A stretch of 28,643 bases of DNA from Methanobacterium sp. (GCA_003162115.1 PMMV01000021.1:1-28643); one strand, 5' to 3'; positions 16,057 through 25,250 are shown, counted from the first letter of the stretch. The notes: generated from the letters alone by a model not told the origin. A program made the numbers and translations.

Positions 16057-16917
16057 CTAAATTATTTCTAAGTTCATTTCTGTCATAAGGGCTCTTTGAA
16101 AAACTTCGACAGGTGGTTCAATTCCAGTCCATATTTTAAAAGATTCAATACCTTGATACATCAACATTTTAACCCCATATATGGTTTTAGCCCCCGCTTT
16201 CTCAGCTTCAACTATAAGTCCAGTTTTAAGTGGGTTGTAAACTATATCATTAACTATAAGATTTTTATGCATCATATCAGCTGTAATCAATGGTTTTTGA
16301 CTTATATTAGGATACATTCCAAGGGGAGTAGTGTTTATAAGGATGTCTGTATCTTTGAGTTCTTTTTCAAGTCCAAAACCGAGATCGGTAACCTTTACAT
16401 TATTATCCAGTTTTTCAACCAAATCATCCCTGAGTTCTTCTGCCTTTTCAATGGTCCTGTTTGAAATAGTTAGACTTTTAGCACCGCTAAGGAATAACTG
16501 GAATGAAATTGCTCTTGCCGCACCTCCTGCACCCAAAATCATAATCTTCTTATTTTTAACTGATATAAGTTCTTCAATTGCCCTTATAGCACCAATACCA
16601 TCTGTATTATGACCTACGGCACCATTCTCCCCGAATTCTATGGTGTTTACAGCACCTATAAGTCCAGCTGCAATGTCAAGATAATCCAAATAATTTATTA
16701 CATTAGTCTTATGGGGTATTGTCACATTCAATCCCTTAATTCCCATTGCCTGGGCTCCCTTTATAGAATCTTCAAGTTCTTCTGCTCTAACATGGAAAGG
16801 AACATAAATATTATCCAAATTTAATTTGTCAAAAGCTGCATTGTGCATTCCCGGTGATAAGGTATGTTCCACAGGATCACCAATAATTCCAAAAACACTT
16901 GTTTTACCCGTTATCAT
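16057..16917 (-). CDS. aroE: shikimate dehydrogenase (NADP+)
   Basis: This enzyme reduces 3-dehydroshikimate to shikimate. The 286 residues show the substrate-binding SPGMHNAAF (21-29), NVTIPHK with catalytic Lys70, NTDG with Asp106, the dinucleotide loop GAGGAAR (129-135), and SNRT (151-154), whose Arg usually contacts the NADP 2'-phosphate. NTTPLGMYP (215-223) and the C-terminal KMLMYQG (249-255) are also conserved. It is the step after AroD, whose gene lies at 10349-11008 on the same strand but in another unit. An AGGAAGAA stretch precedes the ATG. Upstream is a long gap with no gene on this strand, so aroE probably has its own promoter. Confidence 0.97.
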   Translation of the reverse strand: MITGKTSVFGIIGDPVEHTLSPGMHNAAFDKLNLDNIYVPFHVRAEELEDSIKGAQAMGIKGLNVTIPHKTNVINYLDYLDIAAGLIGAVNTIEFGENGAVGHNTDGIGAIRAIEELISVKNKKIMILGAGGAARAISFQLFLSGAKSLTISNRTIEKAEELRDDLVEKLDNNVKVTDLGFGLEKELKDTDILINTTPLGMYPNISQKPLITADMMHKNLIVNDIVYNPLKTGLIVEAEKAGAKTIYGVKMLMYQGIESFKIWTGIEPPVEVFQRALMTEMNLEII

Positions 16918-17401
16918 TTAAAATTCTTCCTAAATTAGTTATTCCAATTTATAAAATTTATTTTGATGTCAATTCATTTTGAATATATATTACAAATTTA
17001 AAATCTTTAAATGTTCTTTGAAATATTCTGTAATAATAAACTAGCAATAACTCCATATTTCTAAATTTGATATGTTCATACTCGTTCCTCGACAGTTCAC
17101 TTACCAATTATTGCTGGCTGAGACGGTTTATCATGTAATGAGCAACTCCAACAAAGAATAATTTTCCATGATATAGTATTATAGTTTATTTTTAATTGTA
17201 ATTAATACTTAGTGGATTTACAAAGATTAATTACAGCATAAAATTATGTATTATGATGCATAATATTGTTACAGGGTGAAATAAGATGAAGTAGCAATTT
17301 AAAAAAAAATGAAAAAGGATCTTGAAATAATATTTAAGAAAAATTGATTTTTTTAAGAAATTAGATTGCTTTGAATAAAAATAAATAAAGAGGTTGAAAA
17401 G
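16918..17401. other. 484-base gap without a convincing gene
   Basis: Mostly AT-rich. AATTTATAAAATTTA near 16947-16961 and ATATATAT near 16984 could hold a minus-strand promoter for aroE. A less AT-rich island at about 17075-17155 contains a possible short stem, TTGCT (17111-17115) with AGCAA (17141-17145), too weak to call an RNA. A minus-strand frame of about 48 codons runs through part of it without a start I trust. Nothing else was seen. Confidence 0.4.
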
Positions 17402-17587
17402 ATGTGGGGCAGAAAAGAACACCACATGGGTGGAATGGATATGATGAACGAGAAAATGATGGAAATGATGAGTAAAGAAGATATGATGATGATGTACGGT
17501 ATGAAAATTGATAAGAAAATAGCTATGTTAAAAGTCAAACTAGATTATATGAAAAAAATGCGGGAAATGTTAAAGAATAAAATGTAA
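17402..17587 (+). CDS. methionine-rich 61-residue protein
   Basis: Nineteen of 61 residues are Met (31%), including MMMM at 28-31, with HHMGGMDMM at 7-15. The N-terminal half is Met, His, Glu and Asp rich; the C-terminal half (about 35-61) is a Lys-rich amphipathic helix candidate. No membrane segment or signal peptide is visible. GAGGT at 17390-17394, seven bases before the ATG, and a hairpin with T-run directly after the gene both support this strand; overlapping frames on the other strand are by-products of the composition. Met clusters of this kind bind Cu(I) or Ag(I) in known metal-handling proteins, so a metal-buffering role is possible, but I recognise no family. Confidence 0.65.
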   Translation: MWGRKEHHMGGMDMMNEKMMEMMSKEDMMMMYGMKIDKKIAMLKVKLDYMKKMREMLKNKM

Positions 17588-17601
17588 AAATTTCGATGCT
17601 G

Positions 17602-17638
17602 ATAACTTCTCAATACAAGTTATTAGCCCTATTTTTTT
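17602..17638 (+). terminator. hairpin and oligo-T after the Met-rich gene
   Basis: ATAACTT (17602-17608) pairs perfectly with AAGTTAT (17617-17623) over an 8-base loop, and T7 follows at 17632-17638. It supports transcription of the Met-rich gene on the plus strand. Confidence 0.5.
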
Positions 17639-17818
17639 AGAGATACATTATTTAAATGAGTTTAAATATTATTTTTGAAGATTTTTTCACCAAATGATTT
17701 CAGAAATTAAGTGTTAATTTTGCACACTCTAGGTTAATAAGAATATTAAGATATTTAGAGCTGATTCTACTGTGGATTACTAAAACCCACTTGTTTAGAA
17801 ATTCTTTTATACATGGGT

Positions 17819-17829
17819 AAATATATATT
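17819..17829 (+). promoter_or_regulatory. candidate TATA box for RNA ligase partner gene
   Basis: AAATATATATT lies about 70 bases before the ATG at 17896. A transcript start some 25 bases downstream leaves a leader of about 40 bases with an AGAGGTG site. The remaining sequence between 17639 and 17818 is AT-rich with no gene seen. Confidence 0.4.
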
Positions 17830-17895
17830 TCCATACATTAGGATATTGAAAATATTAAATTTATTTATCTGAAATATTTGGTGAGAGGTGTTAAA

Positions 17896-18558
17896 ATGCT
17901 TGCAAAACAGAGGTTTGTACTTGATACAACTGCTTTTACCGATACACAGCTTCGTGATGACTTTGGAGAAGGTAGCTTATCAAAGACTGTTGATGTGTTG
18001 ATGGATCTAATTGCAAAGTCAAGAATAAAACTCAATATAAGCTGTCACATGCCACCAATCACTTATAAAGAATTTTCTGATTATATGGCACGTTATGAAT
18101 GTCCAAATGAAATCATGGTCAAAGCTGAAACATGGATTGTTAAAAAAACTCCCAATCGTTACGATACAAAGATCCCTTCCGAAATATTCTATGAGTACGT
18201 ACAGGACATGAGGGAAAGAATGAACAAAGGAATGAGAATATCTGAAAGTTCCATATGGGAGGCTGCATTGGAATCCATGGTAATAATGTCCCGTGGAGAG
18301 AATAAAGCTGATATAGAAGCAAAAGTTTTAGGCAAAGCCATAACAGACTTTAGAAAACGTTATAGGATAGCTTTAAGAAAGGGCACACTTGACAGTGCCC
18401 CAGATCTTGATGTACTTCTACTTGCAAAGGAACTTGGAGCTGGAGTAGTTGCAGCAGATGAGGGTATCAAAGTGTGGGCAGAAAGACTTGGATTAAGATT
18501 TTTAAGTGCAAAATCCTTCCCTAAAATGATGGAAGAATACCTTCAGTACTATGATTAA
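17896..18558 (+). CDS. RNA ligase partner protein (PIN-like, UPF0278)
   Basis: The 220-residue protein matches the archaeal RNA ligase partner family, named because its gene often sits next to an ATP-dependent RNA ligase. PIN-type acidic residues are visible: Asp10 in FVLDTTAF, Asp170 and Asp172 in APDLDVLLLAKELG, and Asp188 in VAADEGI. A ribonuclease role is therefore possible but not shown. No RNA ligase gene is adjacent here. The start at 17896 was preferred over the in-frame TTG at 17878 because GAGAGGTG (17883-17890) lies between them and is correctly spaced for the ATG. The upstream gap has its own TATA candidate, and hisS follows after 146 bases with separate promoter-like elements. 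Confidence 0.88.
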   Translation: MLAKQRFVLDTTAFTDTQLRDDFGEGSLSKTVDVLMDLIAKSRIKLNISCHMPPITYKEFSDYMARYECPNEIMVKAETWIVKKTPNRYDTKIPSEIFYEYVQDMRERMNKGMRISESSIWEAALESMVIMSRGENKADIEAKVLGKAITDFRKRYRIALRKGTLDSAPDLDVLLLAKELGAGVVAADEGIKVWAERLGLRFLSAKSFPKMMEEYLQYYD

Positions 18559-18593
18559 ATCGATAATTGTGAAGTTCTTAGCAATTTTTACTG

Positions 18594-18630
18594 TTATATA
18601 TTTAGATTGGATTTTCTAATATATTTAAAA
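18594..18630 (+). promoter_or_regulatory. two candidate TATA boxes upstream of hisS
   Basis: TTATATATTTAG (18594-18605) and AATATATTTAAAA (18618-18630) both fit an archaeal TATA box; the second would place a start near 18655, about 50 bases before the gene. The same 13-mer occurs before thrC at 27238-27250. Confidence 0.4.
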
Positions 18631-18704
18631 ACATCAATAGATGGTAATATGGATATTAGCTTTGGTAAAAAAATTTTATCTAGATCATAAAGGCAGGAGA
18701 AAAA

Positions 18705-19997
18705 ATGGAGATACAGAAACCTAGAGGAACACGAGATTTCCTTTTTAATGAGATGAAAGAAAGAAAAGGTGTTGAAATCACCATGAGACGAATATTTGAA
18801 ACTTATGGTTATGGTGAAATAAAAACACCTGTATTTGAGGAATTATCACTTTTCACAACCAAATCTGGTGAGGGAATAAAGGATCAGATTTATCACTTCC
18901 AGGATAAGGGTGGAAGAGATTTGGCACTTCGACCTGAGCTCACAGCTCCTGTAGCAAGGATGTATATTAAAGAGCTTCAAAAAACCACTAAACCTGTTAA
19001 AATGTATTATTTTGGGAGTTGTTTCAGATATGAACGGCCTCAAGCAGGGAGATGGAGACAATTTTGGCAATTTGGATGCGAATTAATAGGAGGAAAATCA
19101 CCAGGATCCGAAGCTGAGGTAATAAGCATGGCAGCTCATTGTCTGGAGGAACTGGGACTAGAAGACTTTGAGATACATATCGGAAACTTGGGAATTCTAA
19201 GGAACATCCTAAAAGATGCAAATATCCAGGGCAACCTGCAAGACCAGGTTATGGGTGTAATTGACAAGGGTGATGTTAAAGAACTTATAAGTTTACTTGA
19301 AAACATTGATGTGGACGATAATTCAAGGGAATTATTATTAAAACTCATTGAAATGAAAGGTAACAGTTCGATTGTGAAGGATGTTGAAGCCCTGATTAAC
19401 TGTAGTGAACATGCCTGTAATGCTTTATTCGAACTTGAAGAACTTCTTGAATCCCTTGAAGCCTTTGGTTTTTCAAATTACGTTGTTAATCTTGGTATTG
19501 CCCGGGGACTTGATTACTACACTGGAACTGTATTTGAAATTTACGTACATGGTCTAGGTGCACAAAAACAGATAAGTGGTGGAGGAACCTATAATTTAAT
19601 AGAGATATTTGGTGGAGAAAATGTTGAATCCACAGGGTTCGCATTCGGATTTGACAGGGTTATGGATGCCCTTAAAAAACAGGAAAAATTTATTGAAGCC
19701 AAATCATCAGTGGATGTGTTTGTTACACCAATTAAAAGTGATTTAAAACTAAAAGCTTTTGACATAGCCCAGAAACTGCGAAAAAATGGTATCTCCACAG
19801 ATGTGGATCTGGTGGGGAAAAAACTTAAGAAAATCTTGTCCTACGCTGACACCCTTGGAATCAACTATGTGGTTCTTGTAGGTGCAATGGATATTGAAGA
19901 AGGTAACGTCACTGTCAAGGATATGTTAACAGGAGAACAGGAAAAAGTCAAAATTGAAAACATTGTTGATTTTCTGGAACATAAATTAGGAAATTAA
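18705..19997 (+). CDS. hisS: histidyl-tRNA synthetase
   Basis: A class II synthetase charging tRNA-His. Of 430 residues, PRGTRDF (6-12) opens the catalytic domain, [10 protein letters not shown] (76-85) binds substrate, motif 2 is [18 protein letters not shown] (107-124), the histidine-specific motif is [12 protein letters not shown] (263-274), and motif 3 is [11 protein letters not shown] (309-319) with Arg318. The C-terminal part (about 335-430) is the anticodon-binding domain. [10 protein letters not shown] is the archaeal/eukaryotic form of motif 2. An AGGAG site precedes the ATG. hisI starts 38 bases after its stop and is probably in the same operon, joining histidine synthesis with histidine use. 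Confidence 0.97.
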   Translation: MEIQKPRGTRDFLFNEMKERKGVEITMRRIFETYGYGEIKTPVFEELSLFTTKSGEGIKDQIYHFQDKGGRDLALRPELTAPVARMYIKELQKTTKPVKMYYFGSCFRYERPQAGRWRQFWQFGCELIGGKSPGSEAEVISMAAHCLEELGLEDFEIHIGNLGILRNILKDANIQGNLQDQVMGVIDKGDVKELISLLENIDVDDNSRELLLKLIEMKGNSSIVKDVEALINCSEHACNALFELEELLESLEAFGFSNYVVNLGIARGLDYYTGTVFEIYVHGLGAQKQISGGGTYNLIEIFGGENVESTGFAFGFDRVMDALKKQEKFIEAKSSVDVFVTPIKSDLKLKAFDIAQKLRKNGISTDVDLVGKKLKKILSYADTLGINYVVLVGAMDIEEGNVTVKDMLTGEQEKVKIENIVDFLEHKLGN

Positions 19998-20035
19998 AAA
20001 TGGGCGATAACATATATATATTTGGGGAGGATTAA

Positions 20036-20440
20036 ATGGAAAAAAAAGCTCTAGATCTTAATTTCCGGCATAAAATAGGGGGCGAACAACTTATAATAGC
20101 AATATCACAGGATTATAAAAATTCTGAAGTGTTAATGGTTGCTTATATGAACAAAGAAGCCCTTATGAAAACCATTGAAACCGGGAAAGCCCACTACTGG
20201 AGCACATCACGAAACAAACTTTGGTTAAAAGGTGAAAGCTCAGGCTACACACAAGAAGTTCACGAAGTGTTAACAGACTGTGATGAGGATGCAGTTCTAT
20301 TGAAGGTCAAACAAAATGGCGGAGCATGCCATCAAGGATATTACTCCTGTTTTTTTAGAAAAATTCAGGAAAGCAGTGGAAATTTAGAGTTGATTAAAGA
20401 AAAGGTATTTGAGCCAGAAAACGTTTACGGAGAGAAATGA
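20036..20440 (+). CDS. hisI: phosphoribosyl-AMP cyclohydrolase
   Basis: It opens the adenine ring of phosphoribosyl-AMP in histidine biosynthesis. The 134-residue protein has the full metal site: DCDED at 81-85 (three acidic Mg ligands and Cys82), Cys98 in GGACHQG and Cys105 in SCFFR, the zinc cysteines of the family. WSTSRNKLW (55-63) and KGESSG (65-70) form the substrate pocket. It is the stand-alone cyclohydrolase; the pyrophosphohydrolase domain (HisE) is absent. A GGGGAGGATTAA stretch precedes the ATG. Its TGA overlaps the ATG of the next gene as ATGA, so the two are translationally coupled although their functions differ. Confidence 0.97.
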   Translation: MEKKALDLNFRHKIGGEQLIIAISQDYKNSEVLMVAYMNKEALMKTIETGKAHYWSTSRNKLWLKGESSGYTQEVHEVLTDCDEDAVLLKVKQNGGACHQGYYSCFFRKIQESSGNLELIKEKVFEPENVYGEK

Positions 20441-22263
20441 TGAAAATCGTTCCAGATACTAGTGTAATAGTTGATGGGAGAATAACCAAGTTAGTACTTA
20501 GTAAAGATTATCATGGATGTGAGGTAATAATCCCAAAAGCAGTTATCTCCGAACTTGAAAATCAAGCCAATAAAGGGAGAGAAACTGGTTTTAACGGATT
20601 GGGAGAACTTAAAGAACTACAAAAACTTTGCAGTGATGGTAAAATAAAACTTTCATACGTTGGAAGAAGACCCACACCTGATGAAATATCCCTTGCAAAG
20701 GGTGGTGAAATAGATGCCATGATAAGGGACACTGCAGGGGACAACAAAGCAGTATTAATCACCAGTGACAAAGTACAGAGGGAAGTTGCAGAGGCACAGG
20801 GACTAGAAGCAATTTACTTGAAACCAGAAATGATCCAATACAAAGAACTAATTATAGCCAAGTATTTCGATAATGAAACAATGTCCATTCACTTAAAAGA
20901 AAATGTCGTGCCAATGGCAAAAAAAGGAACCCCTGGAAATATAAACCTGGTCAAAATAGGTACAAAACCACTTAAACATGTGGAACTTGAAAAAATGGCC
21001 AGAGAAATTACTGAAATGGCAAAAAGTGATTTTAAAAGTTTTATAGAAATAGAGAGAGAGGGTGCAACTGTTGTTCAATTCAGAGAGTACAGAATATCAA
21101 TTGCTAGACCACCATTCTCCGATGGGGTAGAAATAACAGTTGTAAGACCTATAACCAAAGTATCTATAGAAGATTATAAACTTCCAGAGAAACTGGTAGA
21201 CAGGTTTAAAAACAGTGCTAAGGGCGTCTTAATAGCTGGGCCTCCTGGAGCTGGTAAAACAACATTTGCACAAGCAGTAGCAGAATTTTATAGTAAAGAT
21301 ATAGGGGCAATAGTTAAAACAATGGAATCACCACGTGACCTTCAAGTGGGTGATGAAATAACCCAGTATGCACCTCTAGAGAGGGACATGAGCAAAACAG
21401 CTGATATACTTCTTTTAGTCAGACCAGATTATACCATTTATGATGAACTACGTAAAACGAAAGATTTCCGGATATTCGCAGACATGAGACTCGCAGGAGT
21501 GGGTATGATAGGTGTTGTTCATGCAACAAGACCCATAGATGCCATACAAAGAATAATTGGAAGGGTTGAGCTTGGAATGATCCCATCTATTGTCGACACA
21601 ACCATATTCATCAACGATGGCCAAGTTGCAGCAATCTTTGATGTTAAACTCACAGTAAAGGTTCCAACAGGCATGGTTGAAGCAGATCTATCAAGACCTG
21701 TAATAGAAATCAGGGACTTTGAAACTGGAGATCTGGCCCATGAAGTATACACTTACGGAGAACAAACAATTGTAATGGATGTTGGTGTAACCGAGTATAA
21801 AAAGACCCCAATACAGAAAATTGCTGAAAGAGAAATAATCAGGGAGATCCGTAGCAGGATACCCGATGCAACAGTAGAAGTGGATATGAAATCTGATAAA
21901 CGCGCAACTGTCTATATAGATGAAAAGAATATTCCTAAGCTCATAGGTAAGAAGGGAAAGACTATAGATGAGGTCGAAAGGAAAATAGGTATAAGTATAG
22001 GTGTTGAAGCCATTGAAATCAAAGAAATTGATGATATGTTCCCTGTGGACACTGAACTCTCAGGCAACTACGTGGTTCTCAATTTCCGAAAGGATGCTGT
22101 CGGCACACCATTTGATATATTGGTTGAAAACGAATACCTTTTCACTGCTACCGTCGGGAAAAAGGGAAATATTAAGATCAAAAAGGATATAGAACTTGCA
22201 ACCATTATTATAAACGCTATGAAAATGGATGTACCCATATATGCAAGGCTCAGGAACGAATAG
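20437..22263 (+). CDS. PINA-type PIN domain, PilT-like ATPase and KH domain protein
   Basis: The 608 residues hold three modules. A PIN domain (about 2-130) has all four acidic residues: Asp7, Glu39, Asp93 and Asp111. A VirB11/PilT-like ATPase (about 200-440) has Walker [10 protein letters not shown] at 268-276 and [10 protein letters not shown] (331-340), [15 protein letters not shown] (362-376) motifs. A KH domain (about 470-530) has IGKKGKTI at 503-510, followed by a small beta domain (540-608). This is the architecture of archaeal PINA, which in Sulfolobus drives Holliday junction branch migration as a hexamer and works with Hjm and Hjc; that role here is by family only. The start overlaps the hisI stop (ATGA); a second Met at 20440 is equally possible. 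Confidence 0.94.
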   Translation: MMKIVPDTSVIVDGRITKLVLSKDYHGCEVIIPKAVISELENQANKGRETGFNGLGELKELQKLCSDGKIKLSYVGRRPTPDEISLAKGGEIDAMIRDTAGDNKAVLITSDKVQREVAEAQGLEAIYLKPEMIQYKELIIAKYFDNETMSIHLKENVVPMAKKGTPGNINLVKIGTKPLKHVELEKMAREITEMAKSDFKSFIEIEREGATVVQFREYRISIARPPFSDGVEITVVRPITKVSIEDYKLPEKLVDRFKNSAKGVLIAGPPGAGKTTFAQAVAEFYSKDIGAIVKTMESPRDLQVGDEITQYAPLERDMSKTADILLLVRPDYTIYDELRKTKDFRIFADMRLAGVGMIGVVHATRPIDAIQRIIGRVELGMIPSIVDTTIFINDGQVAAIFDVKLTVKVPTGMVEADLSRPVIEIRDFETGDLAHEVYTYGEQTIVMDVGVTEYKKTPIQKIAEREIIREIRSRIPDATVEVDMKSDKRATVYIDEKNIPKLIGKKGKTIDEVERKIGISIGVEAIEIKEIDDMFPVDTELSGNYVVLNFRKDAVGTPFDILVENEYLFTATVGKKGNIKIKKDIELATIIINAMKMDVPIYARLRNE

Positions 22264-22344
22264 AACAGTTTTTGTCAGGAAAAAACGATTCAGGTATTCT
22301 TAATAAGATATCAATAACAGTATAATAAACCAGGAGAAATATTA

Positions 22345-23106
22345 ATGAATATCAGCATATCAACACTAGCACTTTCACCAAACCCCCTTGATGATGTACT
22401 TGCATGCCTTGAAGACAGAGGTTTGAAGTACTGTGAAGTTATTAACGAATATCCATACAATTCAGTAGAGGCAGATGTTGTTGATTCATACAATGTCAAA
22501 ATATCTGTACATTCCCCATTATCAGACATTAATATAGCATCCTACAATGAAGCAATAAAAAGATCATCAGTTTCTCAGATAAAAAATTCCATTGATCTTG
22601 CATCTTCTTTGGAACCTGGCATTGTTGTGGTACACCCCGGACACATACCAATATTAGGTAAAAAATTTGAGGATAAAATACTCAATAACAGTAAAGAATC
22701 CCTCGGTGAATGTTCCAAATACGCTGCTGACAGGGGAGTTATGCTGTGCGTAGAAAACATGCCCGATATTAATGGACTCCTATGTAAAGATATATATCAG
22801 CTGGATAATATTGTGGAGGATTTAGAAGCATATATGACCCTAGATGTAGGACACGCCAACAATATGAAGTTTCATGTTTCTGAAATGTTAAGATCACCCC
22901 GTATAAAACATATACATCTTTCAGACAATGATGGAAGTTTTGACAACCATAATGCCCTTGGAAGTGCTAATATTGACTTTAAATCTCTTTTTAATGAGCT
23001 AAAAAAAATTAAATACAATGGTATACTAGTTGTTGAGGTAAATGATCCACAAGCAGTTTCTGAAAGCTTAGATTTCCTTGAAAATAATTTCAAAGAATTA
23101 TTTTAA
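22345..23106 (+). CDS. AP endonuclease 2 / sugar isomerase TIM-barrel protein
   Basis: This 253-residue protein is of the xylose-isomerase-like TIM-barrel fold shared by endonuclease IV and sugar phosphate isomerases/epimerases. Probable metal ligands are visible: His56 in VHSPL, His97 in VVHPGH, Glu137 in CVENMP, Asp167 and His170 in LDVGHAN, His191 in HIHLSDNDG, His202 and Glu231 in VVEVND. The set is consistent with a trinuclear or dinuclear metal site, but I cannot tell DNA from sugar substrate. The length is a little below endonuclease IV (about 280). AGGAGA precedes the ATG. It lies 81 bases after the PINA gene, so both may be on one transcript; a repair role would suit that neighbour but is inference. 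Confidence 0.88.
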   Translation: MNISISTLALSPNPLDDVLACLEDRGLKYCEVINEYPYNSVEADVVDSYNVKISVHSPLSDINIASYNEAIKRSSVSQIKNSIDLASSLEPGIVVVHPGHIPILGKKFEDKILNNSKESLGECSKYAADRGVMLCVENMPDINGLLCKDIYQLDNIVEDLEAYMTLDVGHANNMKFHVSEMLRSPRIKHIHLSDNDGSFDNHNALGSANIDFKSLFNELKKIKYNGILVVEVNDPQAVSESLDFLENNFKELF

Positions 23107-23273
23107 CTAAAATAACAAAATATCATTCCTTAATTTTAATTACTATTTTTTTGTGAATAATTTCTTCCAAAGAATTATAATCGAAATGTATCTCTACATT
23201 TAATTCCAGGCTATCACTTAAATTAAAACATAACATTAGAAATGTCTCGGGAACCTAATAGAAAAAAATCCTA

Positions 23274-23286
23274 TTTTTTATATATT
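23274..23286 (+). promoter_or_regulatory. candidate TATA box for fno
   Basis: TTTTTTATATATT lies about 72 bases before the TTG of fno. The rest of the 251-base gap after the previous gene is AT-rich with a T7 near 23146-23152 and no further gene seen. Confidence 0.4.
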
Positions 23287-23357
23287 ATTTATAATATAGA
23301 CTAGGTAAGAGAAGAGAATTGAATGTAATTAAATAAAAAAAATAAGGGGATGTTTAA

Positions 23358-24026
23358 TTGAAAATTGCAATAATTGGTGGAACAGGAGACCAGGGACTTG
23401 GACTTGCATTGAGATTTGCACAATCAGGTGAACAGGTATTGGTAGGTTCTCGAGATATTAAAAAGGCAGAAAACGCAGTAATTCTCATAAAAGATATGTT
23501 AAATAATAAAGATCTTCCCAATGTATCTGCAATGACCAACGAAGAAGCAACAACCAATGCAGACATAATAATTTTAACAGTACCTCTTCAAGCCCAGATG
23601 ATAACTCTCAAAAGCATTAAAGACCATATCCAGGGTAAAATCTTTGTAGATGCAACAGTTCCCCTTGAAGGATGTATAGGAGGTAAACCTACTAGGTTTG
23701 TTGATCTTTGGGAAGGGTCAGCCGCTGAAAGATCAGCAGCATTTCTTGGTAAAGAAGCCAGGGTAGTATCAGCCTTCAGTAATATTAGTGCTGCAAGCCT
23801 CACCAATATTAACCATAGCGTTGAATGTGATTGTCTGATTTCAGGAGATGACCCTGAAGCCAATAAACCAGTTATGGAACTTGCAGAGAAGATTTCAGGT
23901 GTTAGGGCCATTGAATGCGGTCCTCTTGAAAATGCTAGGATTGTTGAAAAAATAACACCACTTTTAATCAATTTAAACATTCAAAACAGAATAAGACTTG
24001 CAGGTATCAGGATAACTGGACTTTGA
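23358..24026 (+). CDS. fno: F420H2:NADP+ oxidoreductase
   Basis: The enzyme passes hydride between reduced coenzyme F420 and NADP+, giving NADPH for biosynthesis, including HMG-CoA reductase and shikimate dehydrogenase in this window. The 222 residues begin with the NADP-binding loop GGTGDQGLG (7-15), then GSRD (30-33), whose Ser-Arg binds the 2'-phosphate. ATVPL and the C-terminal GPLENARIVEKITPLLINLN region match the archaeal enzyme. The length agrees with studied Fno (about 220). The start is TTG, preceded by GGGGATG; the ATG within that stretch is in another frame. It has its own upstream TATA candidate and is followed 49 bases later by hxlB. Confidence 0.95.
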   Translation: MKIAIIGGTGDQGLGLALRFAQSGEQVLVGSRDIKKAENAVILIKDMLNNKDLPNVSAMTNEEATTNADIIILTVPLQAQMITLKSIKDHIQGKIFVDATVPLEGCIGGKPTRFVDLWEGSAAERSAAFLGKEARVVSAFSNISAASLTNINHSVECDCLISGDDPEANKPVMELAEKISGVRAIECGPLENARIVEKITPLLINLNIQNRIRLAGIRITGL

Positions 24027-24075
24027 ATTAAATAATAGAGCCCGAATATATTATTAAGAATTTGAAGGTTTTAAG

Positions 24076-24660
24076 ATGGATTATATAAAAAAAACAGCAG
24101 AGAATATAACTAAACATGCCCTAGAAGTTATAGATAGAATAGATGAAGTACAAGTAGATAGAATGATAGATGAGATTTCTAGATCTAACTCTGTATTTAT
24201 AGTGGGCAGTGGAAGGTCAGAACTGATTGGTATGGCATTTGCAATGAGATTAATGCATTTAGGGTTTGTTGTGTATGTAATTGGAGATGTTACAACCCCT
24301 GCAATAGATAAAGAAGATTGTCTGATTGCAATATCCGGTTCGGGTGAAACACGTACCGTTACAATCGCAGCAGAGACTGCTGCAGAATCAGGGGCATCTG
24401 TGGTGGGTATAACTACCAATCATTCTTCAACTCTTGGAAAATACCTGGATGTGGCAATTAATATTGAAAGTAAATCAAAGGAACCATGGAAACACTACAC
24501 ATCCCATGTTTTAAAGGGCAACTATGATGACCTAACACCAATGGGCACTTTATTCGAAGATAGTACTCATTTATTCCTTGACGGACTTATAGCAGAATTC
24601 ATGGCACGTCTTGGTAAAAAAGAGACCGATCTGAAGAAGAGACATGCAACAATTGAGTGA
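24076..24660 (+). CDS. hxlB: 6-phospho-3-hexuloisomerase (SIS domain)
   Basis: It interconverts 3-hexulose 6-phosphate and fructose 6-phosphate. Many archaea lack the oxidative pentose pathway and run this ribulose monophosphate route backwards to make ribulose 5-phosphate. The 194-residue protein is a single SIS domain with GSGRSELIGMAFAMRLMHLG (44-63) and SGSGET (87-92), and the C-terminal PMGTLFEDSTHLFLD segment found in this isomerase. The partner hexulose-phosphate synthase is not in the window. AAGG before the ATG is the ribosome site. It lies 49 bases after fno and may be cotranscribed with it. Confidence 0.93.
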   Translation: MDYIKKTAENITKHALEVIDRIDEVQVDRMIDEISRSNSVFIVGSGRSELIGMAFAMRLMHLGFVVYVIGDVTTPAIDKEDCLIAISGSGETRTVTIAAETAAESGASVVGITTNHSSTLGKYLDVAINIESKSKEPWKHYTSHVLKGNYDDLTPMGTLFEDSTHLFLDGLIAEFMARLGKKETDLKKRHATIE

Positions 24661-24746
24661 TAAAATATGTTTAAAATAAGTTATTAATTAAAAACAGAAC
24701 ATATAAATCATAAAATAGAGTAATAAATTATATTAATGGGTGAATC

Positions 24747-25250
24747 ATGAATTCAGAATTATCGGGAGATCTAGTTATAGTCAGGGACGGCAATATCGCA
24801 AAGATCCATGAAAAAAGCCACTATGGAAACATGACAGAAGATGGACTTCAACTATCCCTAATAGAAGCTCTTTATTTAATGGAAAAGGGAAAATTGGATA
24901 TCTATCTAGATTCTGAAGATGTATCTATCGAGAAACTTTTTAAGATAGTACGTGAACAGGGATCCTTTACCAATTATATCGTTTTCAGGGATCTTCGTAA
25001 CAGAGGTTACATAGTAAAGACCGGTTTCAAGTACGGATCAGAATTCAGATTATACGAAAGGGGTAAATCTCCTGGAGATGGTCATTCGAACTACCTTGTA
25101 AAGGTAGCAAACGAGAACAGTGAATTTATGATGTCTGACCTTTCAAGTTATGTTAGAGTTGCGCATGGAGTAAATAAAAAACTTTTATTTGCAGTTGTAG
25201 ACGATGAAAACGATATAACATATTACAATGTTGAATGGACAAGACCATAA
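24747..25250 (+). CDS. endA: tRNA-splicing endonuclease
   Basis: The enzyme cuts introns from pre-tRNA at the bulge-helix-bulge motif. At 167 residues it is the short, homotetrameric type. The catalytic triad is visible: Tyr103 in FRLYERG, His113 in DGHSNYLV and Lys144 in VNKKLLFAVVDDE, matching the archaeal pattern. YIVFRDLRNRGYIVKTGFKYG (first residue 77) is the family's signature helix-strand region. GGGTGAATC before the ATG is the ribosome site. trpS follows 119 bases downstream on the same strand. In many archaea tRNA-Trp is intron-bearing and needs EndA, so this neighbourhood is suggestive, though tight coupling is not shown. Confidence 0.96.
   Translation: MNSELSGDLVIVRDGNIAKIHEKSHYGNMTEDGLQLSLIEALYLMEKGKLDIYLDSEDVSIEKLFKIVREQGSFTNYIVFRDLRNRGYIVKTGFKYGSEFRLYERGKSPGDGHSNYLVKVANENSEFMMSDLSSYVRVAHGVNKKLLFAVVDDENDITYYNVEWTRP

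Noticed and set aside
10349..16917. A shikimate operon spanning aroD and aroE
   Set aside because: The two genes share a strand but are 5 kb apart with four plus-strand genes between them, so they cannot be one transcript.
17231..17538. Two minus-strand frames of about 60 codons over the Met-rich gene
   Set aside because: They are rich in Ile, Phe, Ser and Leu as expected from the complement of Met/Lys codons, and lack ribosome sites; the plus-strand gene has start and terminator signals.
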